Source: JAXDLK01 sp034666665
GTDB lineage: Bacteria > Desulfobacterota > Binatia > JACPRU01
NCBI GenBank assembly: GCA_034666665.1
Contig: JAXDLK010000109.1
Span: 1-9,037, forward strand
DNA: 9,037 bases
Direction: 5' to 3'
Below are positions 1-7,205 of the stretch, one piece after another. Position numbers and translations under genes: made by a program. Under the pieces are notes generated by a model. That model saw only the letters and a list, made by a program, of their open reading frames with translations, ran no database searches and was not told where the DNA came from. Within the stretch, counting starts at the first letter, position 1. Each line of letters opens with the position of its first letter.

Positions 1-638
1 TCCTCGAACGGCTCGACACCCAGGACAAGATGCTGCGGGACATCCTTCAGCGTGTGCAGTCGGCGCCGGCCGGACGGCCGCAGATGGACCCGAACCGCGT
101 CTACGAGATTCCGGTCGGCGGTTCCGAGGTGCGCGGTCCAAAACAAGCGGCGGTGACGCTGGTCGAGTTCAGCGACTTCCAATGACCCTTCTGCGCACGG
201 TCCACCGGTCTGGTGGACGAGCTCCTGAAGGCCTACCCGAACGATCTTCGCTTCGTCTACAAGCAGTTCCCGCTGACGCAGATTCACCAGAACGCGCTGC
301 CGGCGGCGAAGGCGGCCGCGGCCGCGCAGAAGCAAGGCAAGTTCTGGGAGATGCATGACGAGCTTTTCGAGATCTACAACCAGCTGACGCCGGAGAACAT
401 CCGCAAGAAGGCGGAGGAGATCGGTCTCGACCTCGCCAAGTTCGACGCCGACGTGAGCTCGCCGGACGTCATGAAGCTGATCCAGCAGGACATGACCATC
501 GCGCAACAGGTCGGCGTCTCCGGCACGCCGACGATGTTCATCAACGGCAAGCGGGTGATGAACCGCACGCCCGAGGGGATGAAGGCGATGATCGACGAGG
601 AGCTGAAGAAGAAGGGCGGCGGCGAGAAGAAATCCTGA
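1..638 (+). CDS. DsbA-like thioredoxin-fold selenoprotein (5' partial, in-frame Sec TGA)
   Basis: The reading frame enters from outside the window (first whole codon at base 3) and runs to a TGA stop at 636-638, passing one internal TGA at 183-185. That TGA sits in S-D-F-Q-TGA-P-F-C, where DsbA-family proteins have the F-Q-C-P-F-C redox motif, so it most likely encodes selenocysteine. The fold is supported by the G-T-P-T cis-proline loop (Pro at 528-530) followed by M-F-I-N-G, and by the Q-F-P-L-T segment (269-283) typical of bacterial DsbA-like thiol oxidoreductases. Upstream, a charged amphipathic helix (L-E-R-L-D-T-Q-D-K-M-L) and a P-N-R-V-Y-E-I-P linker precede the domain, as in envelope-anchored members; the signal or anchor would lie before the window. 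Expected role: thiol/disulfide (here selenol) oxidation, reduction or isomerisation in the periplasm. Start-only gene calling would begin at the GTG at 213 and lose the active site. The gene converges on citrate synthase, 37 bp away. Confidence 0.92.
183..185 (+). other. Selenocysteine-coding TGA in the DsbA-like gene
   Basis: The in-frame TGA replaces the first Cys of the C-x-x-C motif (Sec-Pro-Phe-Cys). Coding sequence with clear family similarity continues in the same frame on both sides. The gene itself ends with TGA, as do most genes here, so wholesale reassignment of TGA to Trp is unlikely. A hairpin of SECIS type follows at 200-218. Confidence 0.9.
200..218 (+). promoter_or_regulatory. 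Candidate bacterial SECIS element, DsbA-like gene
   Basis: A perfect 7-bp stem (GTCCACC 200-206 with GGTGGAC 212-218) encloses the 5-nt loop GGTCT (207-211). The loop starts 21 nt after the last base of the TGA and has G in its first two positions. This fits the bacterial SECIS pattern as I recall it: loop about 16-37 nt past the UGA, loop of 3-14 nt, G among the first two loop bases. It would bind SelB at the ribosome. Structure read by eye, not folded. Confidence 0.8.
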
Positions 639-675
639 TTCGCTGCGGCCCCGCCAGGATCGAGCGCGGTCCCGG

Positions 676-2004
<1,329 letters not shown>

Positions 2005-2057
2005 GGCTCGCGACCTCCTCGGCGGCTCGTTCGCGGTCGGCGATTCGGATCGGCGCG

Positions 2058-2085
2058 ACACTACCAGGCATCTCCGGCAAGGCAA
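2058..2085 (-). promoter_or_regulatory. Candidate sigma70-type promoter for citrate synthase
   Basis: On the minus strand, TTGCCT (2085-2080) and TAGTGT (2063-2058) are 16 nt apart, which would give a leader of about 45-50 nt before the ATG at 2004. The matches to consensus are partial, so this is a tentative reading. Confidence 0.3.
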
Positions 2086-2088
2086 CCG

Positions 2089-2117
2089 TTGCACCGCGGC
2101 GTCCGCGGCCACACAAT
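2089..2117 (+). promoter_or_regulatory. Candidate sigma70-type promoter for the Sec-glutaredoxin operon
   Basis: TTGCAC (2089-2094) and CACAAT (2112-2117) are separated by 17 nt. Transcription would begin near 2124, just before the AGGAGGT ribosome binding site. The -10 box matches four of six consensus bases and the -35 box three. It lies back to back with the candidate citrate synthase promoter, with the two -35 boxes only 3 bp apart. Confidence 0.33.
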
Positions 2118-2140
2118 GAGCGCGCCCAGGAGGTGCCGCC

Positions 2141-2383
2141 ATGACGGTCGTCGTCTACACGAACGAGGGCTGACCGCCCTGCCAGCAAGCGAAAGAGTTT
2201 CTTTCGCAAAAGGGATTCGCCTTCACCGAGCGGAACGTACGCAAGGATCCGACCGCGCTCCGTGAGCTCCTCGACCTCGGCTTCCGCGCCACCCCCGTGA
2301 TCCTCGTCGACGAGCAGCCCGTCGTCGGCTTCGATCGCCCCAAGCTCGAGCGCCTGCTCGGTATCCCCGGAGGAACCACATGA
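2141..2383 (+). CDS. Glutaredoxin/NrdH-like selenoprotein (in-frame Sec TGA)
   Basis: The 80-residue product, counting TGA at codon 11 as selenocysteine, spans a complete small glutaredoxin-like domain. It has a first beta strand (M-T-V-V-V-Y-T-N-E-G), the active site Sec11-Pro-Pro-Cys14, a following helix (K-E-F-L), the cis-proline A-T-P-V (Pro52), and the G-F-D motif at 63-65 ahead of the last helix (K-L-E-R-L-L). These are hallmarks of the glutaredoxin/NrdH redoxin family, in which the first active-site residue is normally Cys. It has no signal peptide and is probably a cytoplasmic thiol reductant; the partner is unknown. AGGAGGT lies 6 nt before the ATG, a strong site. The stop TGA overlaps the next ATG (ATGA), implying translational coupling. 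Cysteine homologues are often called glutaredoxin domain proteins. The gene is invisible if TGA is read only as stop. Confidence 0.92.
2171..2173 (+). other. Selenocysteine-coding TGA in the glutaredoxin-like gene
   Basis: TGA is codon 11, at the first Cys position of the C-P-P-C-type redoxin motif. A strong ribosome binding site lies upstream, intact domain coding follows to codon 80, and a hairpin lies at 2189-2207. Confidence 0.9.
2189..2207 (+). promoter_or_regulatory. Candidate bacterial SECIS element, glutaredoxin-like gene
   Basis: A perfect 7-bp stem (GCGAAAG 2189-2195 with CTTTCGC 2201-2207) encloses the 5-nt loop AGTTT (2196-2200). The loop starts 22 nt after the TGA and has G at its second position. 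The stem is AT-richer than its surroundings because it uses Lys, Glu, Phe and Leu codons (AAA, GAG, TTT, CTT), consistent with codon choice constrained by RNA structure. Confidence 0.82.
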
Positions 2384-2718
2384 TCCGTAAATCCCTGCTC
2401 CCGTTCGCGTTCGCCGCTCTGGTGTCGGCGGCGATGCCGTCGATTCCCATCTCCGCCGCCGACCAGCCGGCGATCGCCGACGATGCCCCCGTCCGGGTGA
2501 CCCTCGCGGTCCCCGGCATGACTTGACCGGTCAACTGCCCGAAGCGCGTGAAGAGCGCGCTCGAATCCGTACCGGGCGTACGGAAGGTCGAGGTCGAGTT
2601 CGAGAAGAAGGAAGCGACGGTGACGGTCGATCGGGAGAAGTATCGCCCGGACGCTCTGGTCGATGCGCTCGCGAAAGCGGGCTACGAGCACTCCTCGGTC
2701 GGCGAGCAGAAGCCGTGA
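2380..2718 (+). CDS. Secreted MerP-like heavy-metal-associated selenoprotein (in-frame Sec TGA)
   Basis: The 112-residue product counts TGA at codon 49 as selenocysteine. Residues 1-27 form a signal peptide: R-K, then a hydrophobic stretch, with likely cleavage after I-S-A-A. Residues about 39-110 form one heavy-metal-associated (HMA) ferredoxin-like domain. Its metal loop reads V-P-G-M-T-Sec-P-V-N-C-P, followed by helix V-K-S-A-L, V-P-G-V, the strand V-E-V-E-F-E-K-K-E-A-T-V-T-V, and A-L-A-K-A-G-Y. That order matches MerP, the periplasmic Hg(II)-binding protein, whose loop is G-M-T-C-x-x-C-P. Here the two ligands are Sec-x-x-x-Cys, one residue wider. Expected role: soft-metal or redox binding in the periplasm; mercury itself is not shown. 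The ATG overlaps the previous stop (ATGA), with GGAGGA 5 nt upstream. Stop-only reading would leave a 48-residue signal-peptide fragment. No merT, merA or merR lies in the window. Confidence 0.9.
2524..2526 (+). other. Selenocysteine-coding TGA in the MerP-like gene
   Basis: TGA is codon 49, at the first metal-binding Cys position of the G-M-T-C motif. HMA-domain coding continues in frame for 63 further residues. A hairpin follows at 2543-2561. Confidence 0.88.
2543..2561 (+). promoter_or_regulatory. Candidate bacterial SECIS element, MerP-like gene
   Basis: The stem AGCGCGT (2543-2549) pairs with GCGCGCT (2555-2561): six Watson-Crick pairs plus one closing U-G wobble. It encloses the 5-nt loop GAAGA (2550-2554), or a 7-nt loop if the wobble opens. 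The loop starts 23 nt after the TGA and begins with G. It is the weakest of the three because of the wobble and because GCGC runs allow alternative pairings. Confidence 0.68.
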
Positions 2719-2737
2719 GCGAGCCGCGCGGAGGCCG

Positions 2738-3379
2738 ATGAGCACGTACGTTCCCGCGCTCGGTTTCCGCGCGCTCACGCGCTTCTACGATTCGTTCCTG
2801 AAGCTCTTCGACGAGGAGCCGATGCGGCGCGCGCTCGTCCGTCAAGCGGGCGTGCGGCCCGGACACCGCGTGCTCGACGTCGGCTGCGGCACCGGCACGC
2901 TGGCGATCCGGCTGAAGCAGGCGTGCCCCGACGCGATCGTCGCCGGCATCGACGGCGATCCCGACGTGCTGGCGATCGCGCACAGGAAGATCTCCCAAGC
3001 CCACGTCGGCGTCGAGCTGAGCCGCGCGCTCGCCGACGAGCTTCCGTTTCCACCCGCGTCCTTCGATCGCGTGGTCACGAGCCTGGTCTTTCATCATCTA
3101 CCGACCGACACGAAGCGGCGAACGCTCGCGCGCGTACGCGAATGCCTGCGGCCAGGAGGAGAGCTGCACGTCGCGGACTGGGGAGAGGCCGAAGACCGGC
3201 TGATGCGGTTTGCCTTCCTCGGCATCCAGCTCCTCGACGGGTTCGCGACGACCTCCGACAACGTCCGGGGGCGATTGATGCCGCTGATGTCCGAAGCCGG
3301 TTTTCAGTCGGTCACGGAGACGCATCGCGCGCGGACCCCGTTCGGATCGTTCTCCTTCTATCGCGCCGTCCGCCCTTGA
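2738..3379 (+). CDS. Class I SAM-dependent methyltransferase
   Basis: The 213-residue protein has a Rossmann-type methyltransferase domain. Motif I is V-L-D-V-G-C-G-T-G (residues 45-53), the SAM-binding loop. The acidic G-I-D-G-D follows at the end of strand 2, then A-D-E-L-P-F-P-P-A-S-F-D-R-V and L-R-P-G-G-E-L-H-V-A-D-W, as in the Methyltransf_11/25 families. The substrate cannot be told from sequence; quinone, small-molecule, metalloid or selenium methylation are all possible. It begins 19 bp after the MerP-like stop, so it is probably the third gene of the selenoprotein operon. The ATG at 2738 is chosen because GGAGG lies directly upstream, though only 3 nt away, and because it removes an Arg/Ser-rich extension that overlaps the previous gene. 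It ends with TGA; reading through gives no family-like sequence or Cys, so this TGA is a true stop. Confidence 0.9.
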   Translation: MSTYVPALGFRALTRFYDSFLKLFDEEPMRRALVRQAGVRPGHRVLDVGCGTGTLAIRLKQACPDAIVAGIDGDPDVLAIAHRKISQAHVGVELSRALADELPFPPASFDRVVTSLVFHHLPTDTKRRTLARVRECLRPGGELHVADWGEAEDRLMRFAFLGIQLLDGFATTSDNVRGRLMPLMSEAGFQSVTETHRARTPFGSFSFYRAVRP

Positions 3380-3453
3380 CCGCGGAATCGATTCCCCGCG
3401 CCACCTCCCCGTCCCCCCCGCACAAAAAAATCTTCGTAAAGTCGAAAGTTTGG

Positions 3454-3481
3454 TTGACCTCGGCAGCGTCCGCGGTTTAGA
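3454..3481 (+). promoter_or_regulatory. Candidate sigma70-type promoter
   Basis: TTGACC (3454-3459) is followed after 16 nt by TTTAGA (3476-3481). It lies in a locally AT-rich stretch (about 3421-3500) that contrasts with the GC-rich surroundings. It would drive the leader hairpins and the small secreted ORF at 3573. Confidence 0.35.
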
Positions 3482-3503
3482 CAGGATCATCATTTGTTTC
3501 TGA

Positions 3504-3555
3504 AGCTCCTCGGGATGCTCGAGGAGTTGGTTCGGGATGCGGTGGGCGGCCACCG
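3504..3555 (+). promoter_or_regulatory. Tandem hairpins in a possible mRNA leader
   Basis: The first hairpin pairs AGCTCCTCG (3504-3512) with CGAGGAGTT (3520-3528), nine pairs including one G-U, around the 7-nt loop GGATGCT. The second pairs CGGTGG (3540-3545) with CCACCG (3550-3555) around GCGG. Both lie between the candidate promoter and GGGAGG (3561-3566) ahead of the ATG at 3573. The CTCCTC strand of the first could alternatively pair with that ribosome binding site. No known riboswitch class is recognised. Confidence 0.35.
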
Positions 3556-3572
3556 GTCCAGGGAGGTTCGCG

Positions 3573-3818
3573 ATGAAGATGCGACTCGTCGTCCTGTCCC
3601 TGCTTGCGCTGCTGATCGCATCATCCTTCCATGGAGCGGCGCGCTCCTCCGCGTCGGCGCCCGCGCCTGCTGGCCTTTCTCGCCCGTCCGTGGCGATGGC
3701 AGCCTCCCTTCGAGCTCGGCGTTCCGCGCGAACGACGGACTCGCAGGACTCCCGTCAAGGGTCGCTCGCGCTCGCCTGGCTCCTGATCCAGGGGCGGCCG
3801 AGCGTCGGCGCTCGCTGA
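3573..3818 (+). CDS. Doubtful small secreted protein (81 aa)
   Basis: I do not recognise a family. In favour: GGGAGG lies 6 nt before the ATG, and the first 23 or so residues look like a classical signal peptide (M-K-M-R, then V-V-L-S-L-L-A-L-L-I-A, then A-A-R-S). A candidate promoter and leader lie upstream. Against: after residue 30 or so the product turns Arg/Ser/Ala-rich with no clear domain, as unselected GC-rich frames do, and other frames are open over the same stretch. It could be a short real exported protein, or the start of a secreted protein gene broken by a frameshift. The stretch between its end and the next gene (3819-3907) holds only a small GC hairpin (CCGCG 3857-3861 with CGCGG 3866-3870). 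Confidence 0.33.
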   Translation: MKMRLVVLSLLALLIASSFHGAARSSASAPAPAGLSRPSVAMAASLRARRSARTTDSQDSRQGSLALAWLLIQGRPSVGAR

Positions 3819-3907
3819 GCGTCGATCCGGCGGTCGTTCACTGCAGAGCCCGTAGGCCGCGGACTCGCGGCTTGATTTGACCGCGGACTGGTGATTCGTC
3901 GTCGGCG

Positions 3908-4939
3908 ATGCCCGCGGCGACCGCCGAGTCCGACGACGTCCCGCGACGGCTGGAGCCCTGGCTCGCCGAGCGGCTCGGTACCGGCGTCCGAGTGCTCGAC
4001 GTTCGCCCCGCGACTCAGGGCATGTCGGACGAGACCTTCTTCGTTCAGCTCGCCGAGGGCGGCGGGCATCCGCGCGAGCTCGTGATCCGGCGCTATCGGG
4101 CCGGCGGGGTGCTCCGCGAGATCACCGACCCCGAGCGACACTTTCACGTGCTCGCCGCACTCGGGAACAAGGGCATTCCGGTTCCACGCGTCCTCTGGTT
4201 CGAGCCGGACACCGCCGTGCTCGGCGGCGCCTTCTTCGTGATGGAGCGCGTCGCCGGCACCGTCCCCGTGCCGTGGTCCACGGAAGGTCGCGCGTTCCTC
4301 GGCGCCGCCGGGCGCGGACCCGTCGGCGAGCAGTTCATCGACGTGCTGGCGGTGATCCACCACGTCGATTGGCGAGGGCCGGAATTCGCGTTCCTGGCCC
4401 CACCGGCACCCGGACGCGGCTTCGCGCTCGCGGAGGTGGAGAAGCTCGCGGAGCTCGTCGCCCGCTACCGCTCGGAGCCGGAGCCGATCTTCGAGGACGC
4501 GATCGGCTGGCTCCGCGAGCATGCTCCGGAGCCGCCGGCGATCACCCTCGTCCACGGCGATTACCGTACCGGCAACCTGATCTACGACGGCGACCGCATC
4601 GCCGCGGTCCTCGACTGGGAGTTCGCCTGCCTCGGCGATCCGATGCTCGACGTCGCCTGGGTGTGTGCCGGCTCGAATCGCATGGAGTCGGACCTCGTCT
4701 GCTACCTGCTGCCGATGCAGCGCTTCCTCGACGGATACCGGCAGCGCACCGGCTGGGACCCCAGTCCGGAGCGCTTGCGGTTCTGGGAGACGTTCCACCA
4801 GCTGCGGAACGCCCTCGTCTGGCTCTCGGCGGGGAATGCATTCTCGCGCGGCCGCACTGACGACCTGAGGTTCGCTCGCATGGCCCTCCGACTCCCGGTG
4901 ATGCGGCGGCTGGTGGCGGAGCTGCTCGAGTACCGATGA
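3908..4939 (+). CDS. APH-type phosphotransferase, LvaA/ACAD10-11 kinase-like
   Basis: This 343-residue protein has the aminoglycoside-phosphotransferase/kinase fold. The catalytic loop is H-G-D-Y-R-T-G-N (His216, catalytic Asp218, Asn223). The Mg2+-binding motif is L-D-W-E-F-A-C-L-G-D-P (Asp236). The N-terminal lobe has G-M-S-D-E-T-F-F-V and V-I-R-R-Y (probable ATP-binding lysine replaced by Arg within the R-R-Y strand), then F-V-M-E-R-V-A-G. This subgroup includes LvaA of Pseudomonas and the kinase domains of mammalian ACAD10/11, which phosphorylate 4-hydroxyacyl-CoAs, rather than antibiotic-resistance enzymes. The start is limited by an in-frame TGA at 3878; ATG 3908 is the only close start and lacks an obvious Shine-Dalgarno. 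The stop overlaps the next ATG. Co-location with a small partner and an acyl-CoA synthetase supports an acyl-CoA substrate. Antibiotic modification is unlikely but not excluded. Confidence 0.9.
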   Translation: MPAATAESDDVPRRLEPWLAERLGTGVRVLDVRPATQGMSDETFFVQLAEGGGHPRELVIRRYRAGGVLREITDPERHFHVLAALGNKGIPVPRVLWFEPDTAVLGGAFFVMERVAGTVPVPWSTEGRAFLGAAGRGPVGEQFIDVLAVIHHVDWRGPEFAFLAPPAPGRGFALAEVEKLAELVARYRSEPEPIFEDAIGWLREHAPEPPAITLVHGDYRTGNLIYDGDRIAAVLDWEFACLGDPMLDVAWVCAGSNRMESDLVCYLLPMQRFLDGYRQRTGWDPSPERLRFWETFHQLRNALVWLSAGNAFSRGRTDDLRFARMALRLPVMRRLVAELLEYR

Positions 4940-5361
4940 TCGGGGTGCGTCAGGCCCTCGACGGCATCCGCGCACGCTTGCGGGACGTCGTGCTGCCGCG
5001 GCTCGAAGACGAGCACGCGCGCGCGACGGTGATCGCCATGCTCGGCATCCTCGGGGACCTCGTGCCGCGGGTGCGCGAGGACGAGGATCGCTGGCGCCCG
5101 GCCGTCGAGGCGCTGGCCGCGGCGCTTCGTGGCCGCGCGAACCGCCGGCCGGCGGATGCGGCGGGTGCCTTCCGCGCCGCCGTCGAGGCGGCCCTCGCCG
5201 AGCCCTCGTTCGCAACCGCCCGGCTCCAGCTGCTCGAGATGGCGGAGCACGAGGTCCGGAGCGCATGGGCCGGCAGAGACGGCCGCGATCTCACCGAGCT
5301 CCGCCGCGCGCTCGCCGTGGATCTCGACGTCCAGCTGGCGCTAGCGGTAAGTCATGAATGA
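4936..5361 (+). CDS. Small helical protein of unknown function, putative LvaB/DUF6285-like kinase partner
   Basis: The 141-residue protein is rich in Ala, Arg, Leu and Glu and appears all-helical, with no signal peptide, membrane segment or catalytic motif. Its N-terminus (L-R-D-V-V-L-P-R-L-E-D-E-H-A-R-A, then a hydrophobic A-M-L-G-I-L-G-D-L-V) resembles the small proteins found beside LvaA-type phosphotransferases. That resemblance is by eye, and the family assignment is inference. The ATG overlaps the kinase stop (ATGA) and has no good ribosome binding site of its own, so translation is probably coupled to the kinase. In the Pseudomonas putida levulinate operon the small protein LvaB is needed for LvaA activity, which suggests a similar subunit role here. 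Confidence 0.78.
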   Translation: MIGVRQALDGIRARLRDVVLPRLEDEHARATVIAMLGILGDLVPRVREDEDRWRPAVEALAAALRGRANRRPADAAGAFRAAVEAALAEPSFATARLQLLEMAEHEVRSAWAGRDGRDLTELRRALAVDLDVQLALAVSHE

Positions 5362-5386
5362 GAATCTTCCCCCGGAGGGTATCGAG

Positions 5387-7039
5387 ATGATCGGACTGAA
5401 GGAGCAAACCGTCCAGAACCCGAAGAGCTTCGCCGACGCGCGCGCGCGACATCGCTGGCAGATCCCGCCCGACTACAACGTCACCGATGATTGCCTGGTC
5501 CGGAACCAGGACCGCAAAGATCAGGTGTGCCTCTACTACGAGGACGACGAAGGCACCTCCGCGACCTACACCTGGGGTCAGATGCTGGAGGCGACGAACC
5601 GCTTCGCAAACGCCCTCAAGAGCCTCGGCATCGGCCGCGGCGACGTCGTCGCGGTGCACACGCCGCAGCGTCCCGAGACGGCGATCGCACACATGGCGTT
5701 CTACCGGATCGGCGCGATCGGGCTGCCGATCTCGAAGCTCTTCGGTCCCGACGCGATCAAGTACCGGCTCGAGAACAGCTCCGCGAAGGCGATCCTGATG
5801 GAGCCCGAGACGGTCGCGAAGCTCGATCCCATCCGCGGCGAGCTGCCGAGCTTCCGCCACGTGATCGTATGCGGCGGCAAAGGGGACGGCCTCGGCTTCG
5901 ACGAGCTCGTCGCCAAGGGGTCGCCGGACTTCGCCGCCGAGAAGAGCAACGCCGAGGACCCGATCCTCCTGATGTACACCTCGGGAACGACCGGCAACCC
6001 GAAGGGCGTGCTGCACGCGGGACGCTACGTCCTCGGGCACAACGGCATCGACTACTCGTACAATTTCCTGCGCGAAGGCGACCTCTACTACAGCCCCGCC
6101 GATTGGGCGTGGGCAGGCGGGCTCCTCGACGGCCTGCTCGCGATCTGGCCGTACGGCATTCCAGTCCTCGCGTACCGCTCGAAGGCGCGCTTCGATCCCG
6201 ACGTGACGTTCCGGCTGCTCGAGAAGTACGGAGCCACCGTGGGCCTCTATCCGCCGACCGCGCTCAAGTCGCTCCGGGAGATCAAGAAGCCGCGCGAGAA
6301 GTATCGCGGGCTGAAGCTCCGCTGCATCGTCAGCGGCGCCGAGCCGGTGAGCCCGGAGCTCGCGCGCTGGGTGGACGAGGAGCTCCAGGTCGAGTTCAAC
6401 CAGGGGTTCGGCCAGACCGAGGCGAACTACTTCATCGGCACCTGCACCGCGCTCGAGAAGGCGAAGCTCGAGCCGCTCGGCAAGGCCTACCCCGGGCACG
6501 ACGTGGCGGTCGTCGGCTCCGACGGCAAACCGGTGAAGAACGGCGACGTCGGCGAGATCGCGATCCGCAGCGACGACCCGGTGGTGATGAAGGAGTACTG
6601 GAAGAACCCGGAGGCCATGAAGGAGAAGTTCGCCGGCGAGTGGTGTCTGACGGGCGACATCGGCTACGCCGACGACGAGGGTTACTTCTACTTCCAGGGG
6701 CGCGGCGACGACGTGATCAAGACGTCGGGCTACCGCGTCGGGCCGGCCGAGGTCGAGGCGTCGATCATGGAGCACGCCGCCGTGGCGTCGTGCGCGGTGA
6801 TCGGCGTGCCGGATCCGCAGCGCGGCCAGTCGATCAAGGCGTTCGTCAAGCTGATGCCGGGAACGCCGCCGTCCGACGTGATCATCCAGGAGATCCAGGC
6901 ACACGTGAAGAAGAAGCTCGCGGCGCACGAGTACCCGCGCGCGATCGAGTTCCTCGACGAGTTCCCGGTCACGGTCACCGGCAAGGTCAAGCGCCGCGAC
7001 CTCCGCGACCGCGAGATCCAGAAGATGCAGGGGAAGTAG
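5387..7039 (+). CDS. AMP-forming acyl-CoA synthetase (medium-chain/benzoate-CoA ligase type)
   Basis: Activates a carboxylic acid with ATP to an acyl-adenylate and transfers it to CoA. The 550-residue product has the full adenylate-forming enzyme layout. The P-loop S-G-T-T-G-N-P-K-G is at 199-207, G-Q-T-E at 342-345, L-T-G-D with Asp424, then G-R-G-D-D-V-I-K-T-S-G-Y-R-V-G-P, and the C-terminal catalytic Lys533 in V-T-G-K-V-K. The V-I-K-T-S-G-Y-R-V-G-P hinge is typical of medium-chain acyl-CoA and acetyl-CoA synthetases; the exact acid is unknown. An in-frame ATG at 5354 overlaps the previous gene, but the ATG at 5387 has GGAGGG 7 nt upstream and gives M-I-G-L-K, so it is preferred. It lies 25 bp after the small ORF and is the third gene of the kinase operon. 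Stop is TAG. Confidence 0.94.
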   Translation: MIGLKEQTVQNPKSFADARARHRWQIPPDYNVTDDCLVRNQDRKDQVCLYYEDDEGTSATYTWGQMLEATNRFANALKSLGIGRGDVVAVHTPQRPETAIAHMAFYRIGAIGLPISKLFGPDAIKYRLENSSAKAILMEPETVAKLDPIRGELPSFRHVIVCGGKGDGLGFDELVAKGSPDFAAEKSNAEDPILLMYTSGTTGNPKGVLHAGRYVLGHNGIDYSYNFLREGDLYYSPADWAWAGGLLDGLLAIWPYGIPVLAYRSKARFDPDVTFRLLEKYGATVGLYPPTALKSLREIKKPREKYRGLKLRCIVSGAEPVSPELARWVDEELQVEFNQGFGQTEANYFIGTCTALEKAKLEPLGKAYPGHDVAVVGSDGKPVKNGDVGEIAIRSDDPVVMKEYWKNPEAMKEKFAGEWCLTGDIGYADDEGYFYFQGRGDDVIKTSGYRVGPAEVEASIMEHAAVASCAVIGVPDPQRGQSIKAFVKLMPGTPPSDVIIQEIQAHVKKKLAAHEYPRAIEFLDEFPVTVTGKVKRRDLRDREIQKMQGK

Positions 7040-7062
7040 CGAAGAACCGGTCGGCGATCTCT

Positions 7063-7137
7063 CCCTCACCACCGGGGCGGGAGATCGCCCTCCCCCACTC
7101 GCGCCCCATGGTGCGACGAACGTCGCGCGGCTGAGGG
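7063..7137 (+). repeat. Degenerate three-way-junction palindromic element (copy A)
   Basis: The outer arms CCCTCA (7063-7068) and TGAGGG (7132-7137) enclose two inner hairpins: GGGCG (7075-7079) with CGCCC (7086-7090), and GCGAC (7113-7117) with GTCGC (7122-7126). The layout repeats that of the element at 7206-7263, with shorter and less perfect arms. It follows the acyl-CoA synthetase stop by 23 bp. Confidence 0.5.
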
Positions 7138-7187
7138 ATACGTTCGCTTCGAGCTCTCTACGTCGGGGCAGACGTCGCGGAGCAGTC

Positions 7188-7204
7188 GGGACCGTGGCGG
7201 TCCC
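7188..7204 (+). repeat. Short inverted repeat between the two palindromic elements
   Basis: GGGACC (7188-7193) pairs with GGTCCC (7199-7204) around GTGGC. A second small one, ACGTC (7160-7164) with GACGT (7171-7175), precedes it. Neither has a T-tract, so neither is a canonical intrinsic terminator. Confidence 0.4.
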
Positions 7205-7205
7205 T

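Noticed and set aside
3377..3400. Methyltransferase stop TGA followed by CCG and a GGAATCGATTCC palindrome, resembling a fourth Sec site
   Set aside because: Read-through gives a Pro/Arg-rich tail with no Cys and no family similarity, and the methyltransferase is already complete, so this is a true stop.
3857..3890. Short hairpin and CCGCGGACT direct repeat before the kinase gene
   Set aside because: The repeat is 9 bp and GC-rich with no T-tract, too short to support a specific function.
3755..5266. Long minus-strand open frame opposite the kinase gene
   Set aside because: It is a shadow frame: low complexity, Arg/Pro/Ala-rich, and overlapping a strongly supported kinase.
5291..7134. Long open frames on both strands across the acyl-CoA synthetase
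   Set aside because: They are shadows of the synthetase, which has every expected family motif in its own frame.
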